Positions 25,655 to 34,236 of a DNA stretch of 38,299 bases are shown one piece after another. Position 1 is the first letter of the stretch, and each line of letters begins with the position of its first letter. Below the pieces are notes generated by a model. That model was not told the DNA's origin. It saw nothing but the letters and a program-made list of their open reading frames with translations, and searched no databases. The position numbers were made by a program, and so were the translations under genes. The stretch spans positions 1 to 38,299 of the forward strand of contig LFSH01000041.1 in assembly GCA_001513105.1 (NCBI GenBank), in the 5' to 3' direction. This DNA comes from Clostridiales bacterium DTU070. GTDB taxonomy: Bacteria; Bacillota; Clostridia; DSM-8532.

Positions 25655-26011
25655 TCAAGACAACCCCTTACCGTTATGTATTTTTTAAATAGCAAAAGTT
25701 AAATCTAAAGCATTTAAGCATATCCTATTATACCCATGAATACTTATATACAGACATATTCCCCGCGTTAAAAAAGAAAAAAAGAAAGCAATTTCACGGT
25801 GTCAACTTTTGTCTGTTTTTATATTATCATATTTGAAGACGAATGCAAATGAAATTTAATCTAATGATATAAAAAATTCATAAATAATGAAACGCATACA
25901 GATATTAGGCGGTATAACCCGATACTTCCCGGTCTTAAGAGGAGGGTGGGGGATGACCTTTACAGTTATTCAGAAAATGGGAATTGTACGCAAAAGACCG
26001 GCAAATACAAA
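25655..26011 (-). promoter_or_regulatory. mbl upstream region
   Basis: About 360 bp between spoIIID and mbl. On the minus strand a perfect TATAAT (25732-25727) within ATGGGTATAAT is the best promoter candidate. A -35 at 17 bp reads GTCTGT, which is poor. A perfect TTGACA (25805-25800) has no -10 at the right distance. A 77-codon plus-strand frame (25887-26120) runs antisense into spoIIID and shows no family features; I do not call it. Confidence 0.45.
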
Positions 26012-26038
26012 AGGACCGGGATTCACCCGGCCTTTTTT
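26011..26038. terminator. Terminator overlapping the spoIIID stop codon
   Basis: GGACCGGG (26013-26020) pairs with CCCGGCC (26026-26032) with one mismatch; the loop holds the TGA stop of spoIIID (26025-26023). A/T runs on both sides allow use on either strand. Confidence 0.75.
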
Positions 26039-26286
26039 TCGTTCTTTTTGTATTTTATCCGTGTGGCTTCTCCACCTCGTATGTGTCTCTCAGCCTTATT
26101 CTCCTCCAAGATTTTCTTAACCTGTTTCGCCATGGCTGGATTAAGTTTTCTAAGCCTTTCGGTAACATCCTTGTGTACGGTACTTTTACTGATTCCAAAG
26201 GTCTGGGCAGCCGCCCTGACGGTTGTTCTGTTTTCAATTATAAATGTTCCCAGTTCGAGGGCCCTTTCTACAATATACTGCTTCAA
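26023..26286 (-). CDS. spoIIID: Sporulation transcriptional regulator SpoIIID
   Basis: 87 residues. The helix-turn-helix TVRAAAQTFGISKSTVHKDVTERL and the basic tail RHIRGGEATRIKYKK are nearly identical in pattern to B. subtilis SpoIIID (93 residues). It binds DNA in the mother cell and switches many sigma-E genes on or off. The frame opens with a TTG at 26292, only 3 nt from GGAGG. The TTG at 26286 lies 9 nt from GGAGG, and its product aligns with the B. subtilis protein from residue 1, so it is chosen. The gene lies between spoIIQ and mbl as in B. subtilis. Confidence 0.96.
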   Translation of the reverse strand: MKQYIVERALELGTFIIENRTTVRAAAQTFGISKSTVHKDVTERLRKLNPAMAKQVKKILEENKAERHIRGGEATRIKYKKNEKKAG

Positions 26287-26342
26287 AGCCAATTCCCTCC
26301 TACAGCATCAGAACCTGCCTGGCTCGAGGTGTTTCTGTTAAT

Positions 26343-26371
26343 ATTTATATGCACGCTTTAATGCGGTTATG
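26343..26371 (-). promoter_or_regulatory. Possible sigma-E-type promoter of spoIIID
   Basis: On the minus strand CATA (26371-26368), a 16-bp spacer and CATATAAAT (26351-26343) loosely resemble the sigma-E pattern ATA / CATAnnnT. SpoIIID is sigma-E controlled in B. subtilis. The match is imperfect and AT-rich, so this is only a candidate. Confidence 0.25.
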
Positions 26372-26389
26372 TTTCTTGATAAAACCTGA

Positions 26390-27355
26390 TTATTCCTGAG
26401 AGAACGGAAGCACGGTTTTAGGATCTATCAGTTTGTCGTCCTTATACATTTCAAAATGCAGGTGAGGAGGATCGGCGCATTCAAACACCGCTGTGTTTCC
26501 TACACTTGATATTGCATCACCGGCCTTGACCTTTTGGTTCACGCTTACCATGCTTGCACTTGCAAGGTTTGAATAAACGGATTTGTAGCCGTTTTCATGA
26601 TCAATTACAATTGTAATGCCATAGCAGGGATCTTCCTTAATCTCCTTTACATAACCATCGGCCACGGCTTTTACAGCCTCGCCTCTTGGTGCTTCTATGT
26701 CTATTCCGCTGTGCGTGCGCCATTCGTCGAGGGTTTTTGAGTAAAGGAGTCTGTCCATTGCATAGTCATTAAGAATCTTGCCTTCAAGGGGTAATATAAA
26801 GGTCGGTTTTTTGCCGAACAGGTTTACAACTTCCCTGGATTCGCTCTTTTGCTCAGGCTGTTTCTCATTTTCCGGCTCCTTTGGTGTTGGCGTTGCAGGC
26901 ACAGCTGTAGGTGCAGCGGTGGGTTTTGCCATTGTTTCAATATCGTTCTGTGCTGTCTCGGGTATGTCTTCGGCCACGTCGTCATTACCGGCCGCAATAT
27001 CATCATCGTTTTCGTTCTCGGGCCCCGGGAGTGTATTCAAGCCTGATTCATAGTCAAAACGCCTTTCCGGGTTCTGTAACTGTTCAATTGCAGCTTTATC
27101 CACATCCGCTGTTTCGTCATCCAGTGAAGCATAATCATCGGTCCTTTCGTCTTCAATGGATGCTCCGTCGGGAACCAAATCGTCTTCGTACTGTTCGGGT
27201 GAGGAAATGAGATGATTTGTTGTAAAATATACCGCCCCCACTGCAAGGACGCATAATCCGATAACAACCAGAATATAAAAACCGCTTTCCTTCAGAAACT
27301 CTTTTATCTTTCCGGTCCAATCATTATCGTCATTATAAAAACCTTTTTGTCTCAC
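26390..27355 (-). CDS. spoIIQ: SpoIIQ-like M23 (LytM) peptidase-domain protein
   Basis: 321 residues: a short cytosolic N-terminus, one membrane segment (about 27-44), a long acidic, proline-rich linker (about 55-180) and a LytM domain. Zinc ligands are all present: His215 and Asp219 (HSGID) and the HLH pair 298/300. In B. subtilis SpoIIQ this site is degenerate, whereas some clostridial SpoIIQ proteins keep it. SpoIIQ sits in the forespore membrane and pairs with mother-cell SpoIIIAH during engulfment. The frame could open at a TTG at 27373, but GGAGG lies 8 nt before a GTG at 27355. It lies downstream of spoIID and upstream of spoIIID. Confidence 0.88.
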   Translation of the reverse strand: MRQKGFYNDDNDWTGKIKEFLKESGFYILVVIGLCVLAVGAVYFTTNHLISSPEQYEDDLVPDGASIEDERTDDYASLDDETADVDKAAIEQLQNPERRFDYESGLNTLPGPENENDDDIAAGNDDVAEDIPETAQNDIETMAKPTAAPTAVPATPTPKEPENEKQPEQKSESREVVNLFGKKPTFILPLEGKILNDYAMDRLLYSKTLDEWRTHSGIDIEAPRGEAVKAVADGYVKEIKEDPCYGITIVIDHENGYKSVYSNLASASMVSVNQKVKAGDAISSVGNTAVFECADPPHLHFEMYKDDKLIDPKTVLPFSQE

Positions 27356-27423
27356 ATTGTCCACCTCCAGCAAATATTATTGCCAACGGAAGTGGATTTA
27401 TACATATAAGGAATTTTTTTGAT

Positions 27424-28449
27424 TCAGTAGCTGTTAAGCCTTGTTTTAATCTCTTCGGACATGGGTTCTATTTCAACGCCGGTGTAATAATACTTAAGTA
27501 TGTACTCATAATTTTTCCCCTTCTGCGCCAGCTCATTCGCCCCGCACTGGCTCATTCCGACACCGTGGCCGAAACCGTATGTTGTGACCTCCAGAACATC
27601 TTCATCGGTAAAATTAAACTCCATTATCGTGGATGCCAGCGAAAACAGTTCCCTGAATTTTGTGCCGGGTATTCTTATGCTTCCAATCCTTATCTCCTTC
27701 ACTCTCCGGCTGTTGGTGTATTCCACGACTTCAACATCTTCGGACACAGGCCCCAAAAATACAATATCCGAATATGCCTTTATCAGTTTTTCGCGGATTT
27801 CTTCACCTGTCAGAACCACCTTTTTTTCAAAGCTGGAATAGTCCGACTCCCCTTCGCTGTATACGCTTCGAAGATATGGGACTTCGCTGACCGAGCTCCA
27901 CACTTCCTGGATGTCTTCGGTTATCCCGCCGCTGTTCGCATGGTAAAGCGGGTTTATAACCTCGCCGTTGTAAGTTAATATCAGGCCGCTTGTACCGTAT
28001 ACCGCCTCTTCGATTTTCGCCCAGTTTTCTTCCACGTTGGATTTCGGGTACCATGCCTGGTACAGCTCTATTGGGATCCAGGCCTGGCAATGGGTTGAAT
28101 CGGTGCATACATGGGCTCCGTGGTGCCTGTCGACAGTGCTTCCGTATTTGCCCAGTGCCCTTCCGAGGGCATAAGTTCTTGCTGCTATCGCCTGTGCCTT
28201 CAGTGCCTCCATTTCAAAGCTGGCCGGCATTTCCGCCGCCACAACGCCAACAATATACTCATCAAGATCCATTCGCTCAATAACCTTGTTCCGGGTGTTA
28301 TATACTATAATATCCGCTTTGAACACAGTTTGTTGCTGTTTTTCAGGCTCATTATCCTTCTCTTCCTTCCTGAGGGTTCGTGAAACAGATAAAAAAATAA
28401 GCAGGCATACAATCAGCAGCACTACAAGAGCCTTCCTGTTATTATTCAT
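27424..28449 (-). CDS. spoIID: Stage II sporulation protein D (peptidoglycan lytic transglycosylase)
   Basis: 341 residues. A membrane anchor (about 7-23) precedes the SpoIID domain. The catalytic Glu73 is in VVAAEMPASFEMEALKAQA. A zinc site of the clostridial type is visible as HVCTDSTHC (113-121). The C-terminal GFGHGVGMSQCGA motif is intact. SpoIID cleaves glycan strands after SpoIIP removes stem peptides, driving membrane migration in engulfment. GGAGG is 11 nt from the ATG, rather distant. spoIIQ follows after about 70 bp, so the two may share a transcript. Confidence 0.96.
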   Translation of the reverse strand: MNNNRKALVVLLIVCLLIFLSVSRTLRKEEKDNEPEKQQQTVFKADIIVYNTRNKVIERMDLDEYIVGVVAAEMPASFEMEALKAQAIAARTYALGRALGKYGSTVDRHHGAHVCTDSTHCQAWIPIELYQAWYPKSNVEENWAKIEEAVYGTSGLILTYNGEVINPLYHANSGGITEDIQEVWSSVSEVPYLRSVYSEGESDYSSFEKKVVLTGEEIREKLIKAYSDIVFLGPVSEDVEVVEYTNSRRVKEIRIGSIRIPGTKFRELFSLASTIMEFNFTDEDVLEVTTYGFGHGVGMSQCGANELAQKGKNYEYILKYYYTGVEIEPMSEEIKTRLNSY

Positions 28450-28823
28450 TTACCGGCATGCCTCCTCTGCCTGAATTAATAAAAAATAAGAAACTGCCCG
28501 ACAAGTTCAGCACTGTTTCAGCCAGCATGTGGCTTCAGCATCATGTAAGAACATACTATTAAAAATATATGCACAAAACATAAGGTTAATAACCCCGGCC
28601 GGGAGGACATGTATCTTTTTACCGCAGGGAATGAAGCTGTATTGACAGGATGCTTTTTGCAGGCCGATTGATCTGGTATAATGAACCTGTCCGGGGTTTT
28701 TGGTTCCGATGGGGAACGGGGCACAAAACTTATGCCCCGGTTAAGAATCTTCAGTTTTGCTTATGGTTCAGTGAGAGGCCAGGCATCCCGGAAGGGAGAA
28801 ATAAATTTATTCATGAGGTGGAT
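28450..28823 (+). promoter_or_regulatory. Gap with tadA promoter and folded leader
   Basis: On the plus strand an extended -10, TGGTATAAT (28674-28682), is the likely tadA promoter; TTGACA at 28642-28647 is too far away (29 bp) to be its -35. The resulting leader of about 135 nt can form GGGGCA/TGCCCC and GTTCC/GGAAC hairpins and a GAACC/GGTTC long-range pair. A frame open from 28650 is not the real start of tadA. The spoIID side shows no convincing promoter. Confidence 0.5.
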
Positions 28824-29267
28824 ATGGTTAACCGGTTCATGGCTGAGGCAATAGAGGAAGCAAAAAAGGCATATATGGAGGATGAGGTTCCTGTTGGTGC
28901 GGTGATCACGTATAAGGGAGAGATTATAGCCCGGGCCCATAACCTGCGCGAAACCCTTAACAGGGCAACAGCACACGCGGAGATTGTTGCCATTGAAAAA
29001 GCATGTGAAGTTTTGAACAGCTGGTACCTTACCGACTGTGATTTATATGTAACCCTTGAACCCTGTATCATGTGTGCCGGCGCGATTATCAACGCGAGAA
29101 TCAGAAGCCTTTATTTCGGTGCTTTTGATCCAAGGGGTGGGGCCTGCGGCTCTGTTACCGATGTTTTCCGGCTGAAAGAACTGAACCACCGGGTAACCGT
29201 TTATGCAGGGATCATGGAAGAGGAATGCTCCCTTGTTCTGTCTGAATTCTTCAAATCCAAACGCTGA
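28824..29267 (+). CDS. tadA: tRNA-specific adenosine deaminase
   Basis: 148 residues. The zinc and catalytic motifs are HAE at 51-53 (His51 ligand, Glu53 proton shuttle) and PCIMC with Cys81 and Cys84. It converts adenosine 34 to inosine in tRNA-Arg(ACG). The longest frame begins 58 codons earlier at 28650, but GAGGTGGAT lies just before the ATG at 28824 and the shorter form has the normal family length. Its stop lies 2 bp from the stop of the convergent gerAB, with no terminator between. Confidence 0.95.
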   Translation: MVNRFMAEAIEEAKKAYMEDEVPVGAVITYKGEIIARAHNLRETLNRATAHAEIVAIEKACEVLNSWYLTDCDLYVTLEPCIMCAGAIINARIRSLYFGAFDPRGGACGSVTDVFRLKELNHRVTVYAGIMEEECSLVLSEFFKSKR

Positions 29268-29269
29268 GC

Positions 29270-30349
29270 CTAAGATGCGGTACTTTTTCTTTTTCCCGAT
29301 CTGAGGGATAACAGCAACATTAGCAGCGGAATAATAATCTGAAAGGGAATTGAATAATACGGCCATACCTTTTCGGCCCAGTTGAACATTTCTATCTGGT
29401 TTTCATATTCCCACAGCGACAGTACAACGCAGAATGTGGTAATTGCGCCGGTTAGTTTCCTGTAGTCGTCAATATGTGCTACCTGGCTTACAGCTCGTGC
29501 TGCAGCGTATATGCAAACCGAAATTTTAACTCCTCCTCCGATCAGGAGGTTTATGTCTACCAACGGCTCCACATTAAGACCGGGTATAAGCAGCGATACC
29601 AAATGAGGAACAAAGGTGGCACGGGTCACCAAATCGCTTCCCAGGACAGATATATCCCTGAAAAATACCAAAACCCCCATGATGACCGAGATTATTGCAG
29701 TTACAATAACAATTTTTTTTAGCTTGTCGGTTTTATTTAAATGCTTGAACAGCATAAGAAATACAACGGTCTCTCCGAAAGGAAGGCTTATGAAACTAAA
29801 GGCCGCCGTTATTACAGGCTCCATGCCGTTTTCCAGTATAGGAAGGAAAGCAGTAAAATCATGGGTAGTAATGAGCGACAGGCTGATAATGCCAATAACA
29901 ATCGGAATAACGGGCACCAAAAGTTCACCCAGCCTTCCCATTACCTCAATTCCGCTGTTCACCACGTATACCAGGACAATTGCAAACAGACCTATAACTA
30001 CAATCATGGGTGTTTGAGGGAAAGTAGCAGTACATATAAACTCTCCGAAATCCCGCATCACCAGGGAGGTCAGGTGAATGAAATACCATATATACAGAAC
30101 GGAGATAATACTGCCTGCAATATTCCCGAATTTTTCCCTTAAAATGTCAACCAGTGTTTTTGACGGGTTCAGGGTTGCCAAAGCCGCGTAAACCCACGTC
30201 AGAAGAACACCGCCTGCTCCTCCTAACAATATGGCCAGCCATGCATCATTTTTTGCTCCCCTTGCAGGAGACAATATAACAGTACTTCCGAAAAGGAAGC
30301 CTGATAAATGCAAAAACAGCTGAATGTTTGATATCCTTTCTTTTTCCAT
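29270..30349 (-). CDS. gerAB: Spore germination protein, GerAB/YndE permease type
   Basis: 359 residues, with about ten membrane segments, of the GerAB family (APC-type permease fold), beginning MEKERISNIQLFLHLSGFLFGSTVIL. The B subunit binds the germinant in the inner spore membrane. The frame is open from 30391, but the ATG at 30349 overlaps the upstream stop by one base (TAATG) and gives the standard family N-terminus, so translation is probably coupled. Last gene of the operon gerAA-gerAC-small protein-gerAB, the same order as B. subtilis yfkQ-R-S-T. Confidence 0.93.
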   Translation of the reverse strand: MEKERISNIQLFLHLSGFLFGSTVILSPARGAKNDAWLAILLGGAGGVLLTWVYAALATLNPSKTLVDILREKFGNIAGSIISVLYIWYFIHLTSLVMRDFGEFICTATFPQTPMIVVIGLFAIVLVYVVNSGIEVMGRLGELLVPVIPIVIGIISLSLITTHDFTAFLPILENGMEPVITAAFSFISLPFGETVVFLMLFKHLNKTDKLKKIVIVTAIISVIMGVLVFFRDISVLGSDLVTRATFVPHLVSLLIPGLNVEPLVDINLLIGGGVKISVCIYAAARAVSQVAHIDDYRKLTGAITTFCVVLSLWEYENQIEMFNWAEKVWPYYSIPFQIIIPLLMLLLSLRSGKRKSTAS

Positions 30350-30561
30350 TACTTTAAAACCCCGATTAAGTTTAATGCAGCCTGTATCCACTGCGAGGGA
30401 CCGGGAGGTCTTCTGCCTGCTTCAAGAAGCAGGCTGACAATTAAACTCACTGTCATAAAGAAAAAATACAGGATATAGACTTTTGCCTTTTCTTTTTTTC
30501 GTATGAACCTGCGCAAATCATAAAACATCAGGATGGCAAACGCCATTAAAATCAGAATCAT
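30349..30561 (-). CDS. Small two-helix membrane protein of the germination operon (D-subunit-like)
   Basis: 70 residues: hydrophobic segment 1-14, a basic stretch (RRFIRKKEKAK, about 17-27) and a second hydrophobic segment (about 28-46). AAGGGTG lies about 6 nt before the ATG, 10 bp after the gerAC stop; its own stop overlaps the gerAB start. Several ger operons encode such small two-helix proteins, called D subunits, which modulate receptor response; B. subtilis yfkS holds the same place. Similarity is by size, topology and position, not by a motif. Confidence 0.8.
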   Translation of the reverse strand: MILILMAFAILMFYDLRRFIRKKEKAKVYILYFFFMTVSLIVSLLLEAGRRPPGPSQWIQAALNLIGVLK

Positions 30562-30571
30562 TTTTTCACCC

Positions 30572-31741
30572 TTATTCTATCGGGCTCATTACAATACCAA
30601 CCCGCTCTGCTTTTGCATCCACGTTAACGATGACAGGAAGTTCGCTGAAAATGGCAAGCCAGTCTCTTTTTGCTTTTTTCCAGTACCGGGGATGGTATTT
30701 CCGCACATAAGAACCAAAACCGAATATATCGCTGCAATATTCCTTTTGAGTCTTCTCAACTGCCATCGTAATCTCTTTCCTGATTTCCTCTCCCAGGGCT
30801 TTCTCCAGTTCATAAAGGCTGTCCGGTGTTTCAAGTCTGCCTTTTCCCTTGTATTCTCCCACGTTGGCGTAAACCTTCACATTGACAATTAGTGCGGACA
30901 GCTCACCATTGTTAAATTCTACACTAATTTTCCCTTTTGACCTCATAATCTCCATTGCAATTTTGCCGTTACCAGCCGGGACATTAATTATGGCGTTTTT
31001 TATTTTATCCATTGCAAACAGGTACCCGCGCGTTTCATACCGATCCATCCAGCCTGCCAGTTTTCCGTCCCTGAAAACCGCAACACCCTCTGTTTTTACT
31101 CTCATCTCGCCTGCCTTTGTTATACTGCCGATGGCAAATTGTTTTTCATTGCCGCTCATTTCCTTTATCAAGTCAATCAACATGGTCTTTTTTACCGTTC
31201 CACGCGACTCGGTGTTATCGACCGTTCCGTATATATATACGGAAGGTATCGCATCTATATCGGTTTCCATTTCAAAAATTTCCATTGGTGTGGTATCTTT
31301 AGCCACCAGGATGTATATTTCATAATCAAAATCATGGTCCCTGATAAAATAATCCAGTACCTCTTCAATGCCATCCTGTGCAAGTCTTTCACCAATGATG
31401 AGAACCTGGGCCGAACCGAAAAACATTTTCTTGTCAACAACCGAAAGTATGCCTCTTACGGCATCATAAACCGTTTCACCTTCATAACTCTCGGCAAATA
31501 CAGGTTTTTGCTGCGCGCTTCCGCCTTTTCCCGAGGCTGTGGACTGAACTGCCGCAGGTTCTACCACCTGAACGGTCAGAATAATTTTTCCGTCTTCAGT
31601 CCGATCCAATCCAATACCGGCTACAATACTTATCTCAGTTAAGTCCCTTCTGCTCCAGCAACCGGTCAGAAACAGCAAAAAAACAAGCAAACAGGCAATC
31701 AGTACCCTGTCAGTTCTTTTTTTAATCTTTCTGCACATCAC
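30572..31741 (-). CDS. gerAC: Spore germination lipoprotein, GerAC family
   Basis: 389 residues. The lipoprotein signal ends in LLFLTGC (about 22-28), followed by WSRRDLTEISIVAGIGLDR, the family's N-terminal signature. The rest matches the GerAC three-domain layout. The C subunit is anchored on the outer face of the inner spore membrane and supports receptor assembly. It overlaps gerAA by 20 bp. The frame starts with GTG-ATG; AGGAGG lies 12 nt before the GTG and 15 nt before the ATG at 31738, so either could be used. Confidence 0.93.
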   Translation of the reverse strand: MMCRKIKKRTDRVLIACLLVFLLFLTGCWSRRDLTEISIVAGIGLDRTEDGKIILTVQVVEPAAVQSTASGKGGSAQQKPVFAESYEGETVYDAVRGILSVVDKKMFFGSAQVLIIGERLAQDGIEEVLDYFIRDHDFDYEIYILVAKDTTPMEIFEMETDIDAIPSVYIYGTVDNTESRGTVKKTMLIDLIKEMSGNEKQFAIGSITKAGEMRVKTEGVAVFRDGKLAGWMDRYETRGYLFAMDKIKNAIINVPAGNGKIAMEIMRSKGKISVEFNNGELSALIVNVKVYANVGEYKGKGRLETPDSLYELEKALGEEIRKEITMAVEKTQKEYCSDIFGFGSYVRKYHPRYWKKAKRDWLAIFSELPVIVNVDAKAERVGIVMSPIE

Positions 31742-33317
31742 TGTTCAGCATAACCTCCTGGCGCTTTGTACCTTTTGCACCTTCAGCCTTTTCCTGGCGA
31801 AGTATCCCCGGTCTTGTCACCATAGCCCAAATCGGCACCACCACGAAGGAATCCTTGAGATCAGCAGAAGTAAGCGGCGAAAAAGGAGCCATATAGGGAA
31901 CCCCGAAGGAGCGCATTCTGCAAAGATGTGCAAATACAACCACAATCAAAATAATAATCCCGAGGAATCCCATAAGGTTGGCTGCCAGAAGAACAGTAAA
32001 ACGGAGAAGCATGATCACCCGGATAAGCGGCGGAACAACGAAACTGCAGATGGCAGTAATGGATACGATAATTACCATAAGGTTGCTTGCAATTCCGGCT
32101 GCTACCGAGGCTTCACCCAGTACGATCGCTCCAACAATGCTCAGTGACTGGCCAATGGGTTTCGGCATACGGACACCTGCCTCACGCATAAGTTCAAAGG
32201 CTATGATCATTAATATCGCCTCAATGAAAGGAGAAAACGGAATCCCCTGCCTCGAAGCCGCAAGAGTGATCATCAGCCTGAACGGAATTACGGCGTGGTG
32301 ATAGCTTACCAGTGCCACATAGATGCCCGGCAGCAGGGTTGACAGCAATAAAGCCGTCAGGCGCAGAAAACGTATGACCGTTGCAAAAATGGCGTGATCA
32401 TAATAATCATCGGTGTTTTGTATCGATTCTATGAAAAGATACGGTAAGGTAAGGACCTGGGGGGTACCGTCACAAAATATGGCTATGCGGCCTTCCAAAA
32501 GTTTCCCTGCCAGCTTGTCGCATTTTTCACTGTTTCCCACCGTCGGAAAAAGAGAGAATTTACTGTCGGAGATATATTGTTCTATGATACCGACATCAAG
32601 TACGCTGTCAATGTCTATTTTTTTCAGTCTTCTGCGTACCTCACCGATAATTTCCTCATTTGCTATCCCCTTGATGTAGCAGATGCAGACATCGGTTTTT
32701 GTCTGCTTTCCGAGCTGCATCATTTCCAGCTTCAGGTTCGGGTTTTTGATCCTTTTGCGAATCAGCGTGGTGTTTGTGAGCAGGTTCTCGACAAAGCCTT
32801 CCCTTGCACCCCTGATGGATATCTCGGTATCGGGCTCCTTAACAGGCCGTCCCTGCGGGGCCTTTACCCCGATAACCAGTGCCGTTTCCTCCCCGTCAAT
32901 AAAAATCAGGGCTTCCCCTGATACAATACCGTCCACCGCCTGCTGCATATTACAGGCTTCTTTTATATCATTGTTGACCACTACGCATTCTTTAAGCTGT
33001 TCACTTATACTCATGCTTTCATTCATGGCGGCATTTGACAGAAAGTCCAGGATCGGCCGGATCACATCCTGGTTCAGGATCCTTTTGTCCACAAAGCCGT
33101 TGAGGTATGCAACAACTATTTTTATTAGCCGGTTTTTTCCGCATGAAATCTCCCGCTGTATAAAATCGCTGCAGCAGGAAAATATCTCGCTGAGCCTGGT
33201 CTTAACCTCGTCAACCGTTGACGGTACCGGCAGGTTTGAATCACTGCTAATATATTTATGGGCGGGAATCCTGGTTTCTGTTTTTATCCTTGCAGGCTTT
33301 TTTACCCTTCTGACCAT
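31722..33317 (-). CDS. gerAA: Spore germination protein, GerAA family
   Basis: 531 residues. A soluble N-terminal domain (about 30-280, with the core GEALIFIDGEETALVIGVKAPQGRPVKEPDTEISIRGAREGFVENL...) is followed by four to five membrane segments (about 300-470, including the conserved PGIYVALVSYHHAVIPFRLM). The A subunit forms an oligomeric ion channel in the germinant receptor. GTGATAAGG stands before the ATG. First gene of the germination operon. Confidence 0.95.
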   Translation of the reverse strand: MVRRVKKPARIKTETRIPAHKYISSDSNLPVPSTVDEVKTRLSEIFSCCSDFIQREISCGKNRLIKIVVAYLNGFVDKRILNQDVIRPILDFLSNAAMNESMSISEQLKECVVVNNDIKEACNMQQAVDGIVSGEALIFIDGEETALVIGVKAPQGRPVKEPDTEISIRGAREGFVENLLTNTTLIRKRIKNPNLKLEMMQLGKQTKTDVCICYIKGIANEEIIGEVRRRLKKIDIDSVLDVGIIEQYISDSKFSLFPTVGNSEKCDKLAGKLLEGRIAIFCDGTPQVLTLPYLFIESIQNTDDYYDHAIFATVIRFLRLTALLLSTLLPGIYVALVSYHHAVIPFRLMITLAASRQGIPFSPFIEAILMIIAFELMREAGVRMPKPIGQSLSIVGAIVLGEASVAAGIASNLMVIIVSITAICSFVVPPLIRVIMLLRFTVLLAANLMGFLGIIILIVVVFAHLCRMRSFGVPYMAPFSPLTSADLKDSFVVVPIWAMVTRPGILRQEKAEGAKGTKRQEVMLNSDVQKD

Positions 33318-33336
33318 TCCTTATCACCTGTTTTAC

Positions 33337-33365
33337 ATTATAACCATTATCAGGTTATATAATGC
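33337..33365 (-). promoter_or_regulatory. Candidate promoter of the germination operon
   Basis: On the minus strand TATAAT (33342-33337), 17 bp from GCATTA (33365-33360). The -35 does not fit SigA. Ger operons are usually sigma-G controlled in the forespore, and the fit to that consensus is partial at best. The leader would be only about 15 nt. Confidence 0.3.
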
Positions 33366-33383
33366 ACAAACAGGAAAAGGCAG

Positions 33384-33877
33384 CTATACAGCGGCCTGGA
33401 ATATGAACCAGCCGTCGCTGGCTGAAAACCGGTATACACCGCCATGCTTTTCTATGATATGAGCCATGCTCCTTGTACCGAAACCATGGCCCTTTTCCTT
33501 TGAAACGGGGATCTCGTTATGAAATGCCGGTTCTGTATGATAACTGTTGCGGATATCCATGCACAGCTTGTTATTCCTGTTATACATACGCAGCCGGATT
33601 ATGCGTTCATTACCGTCGGGTAATATTCTGCGGCCTGTACCGCATTTCCAGGGCGTTTGACAACAGCGAGCAAAGCTCGGTGTCACTGAAGGGAACAGAA
33701 TCATGCAGCTTTGCATCGCTCTCAAGCATAATCCCTGACTTTTTTGCTTTTGCCGAAAAAGAGGACAGAATCAGATTCACCGTTTCGTTTTCACAAAACC
33801 GTTCAGGTGTTATCGCATCGATATCGGACCGGGCAGTCTGCAGGTATTCTCTGATTATTCGGACTCCTGTCCGCGGT
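33384..33877 (-). pseudogene. Truncated and frameshifted GHKL-type sensor histidine kinase
   Basis: Two adjacent minus-strand frames together give the C-terminal half of a GHKL sensor kinase (AgrC/CitA-like). The first (about 33877-33615) reads YLQTARSDIDAITPERF, then CENETVNLILSSFSAKAKKSGI and LCSLLSNALE, the helix before the N-box. The second (to 33384) reads RILPDGNERIIRLRMYNRNNKL, then a G-box-like GHGFGTRSMAHIIEKHGG. The switch lies at about 33630-33650; two single-base losses would restore NALENAVQACRILPDGN. The sensor domain and dimerisation helix are absent, no ribosome binding site is evident, and no response regulator is nearby. It is very probably a dead remnant. Confidence 0.8.
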
Positions 33878-34236
33878 CAATACAGGCTTTAACCCTGTCC
33901 GGGATGCGGCCCGTGCCGGTATCGTGACTTACCTGTATCTTTCACGTGAAATGAGGAAATGTGTTTATAACAGGGAAATATCGAATTTATCTGCATATTA
34001 CAGGAATTTTCCCTTCACATGACCGCATATCTAATCTTCCTGTCAAATTTCACAATAACTGATTTTTCTGGCTCGGGGCAGCCTGTCCGAAACCAGGTTA
34101 ATTCAAACTTCATGAGAAATTGACATCAAATAATTATTTTGATGTGGGACAGGGTACCTGTCCCTGTGCCCGGGGTTGCAAAACCGGACCGATCATAGTA
34201 TGCTTTTTATAAATATAATGTTTGTCAGGAGGCAAA
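33878..34236. other. Gap upstream of mgsA with two adjacent hairpins
   Basis: ACATCAAA (34123-34130) pairs with TTTGATGT (34138-34145). Immediately after, GGGACAGG (34146-34153) pairs with CCTGTCCC (34157-34164) around GTA. The second resembles the hairpin at 3469-3489. A TATAAT at 34214-34219 lies only 17 bp before the mgsA ATG and overlaps the space needed for its leader; an upstream promoter is not clear. Confidence 0.55.

Noticed and set aside
25887..26361. Plus-strand frames of 77-131 residues over spoIIID
   Set aside because: They are antisense to spoIIID, whose protein is clearly recognisable; an AGGAGG near 25940 appears accidental.
28683..28823. Signal recognition particle RNA in front of tadA
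   Set aside because: SRP RNA often lies near tadA in Firmicutes, and a CCCGGAAGGG hairpin is present, but the conserved flanking internal loop (AGCAG type) is missing and no terminator follows.
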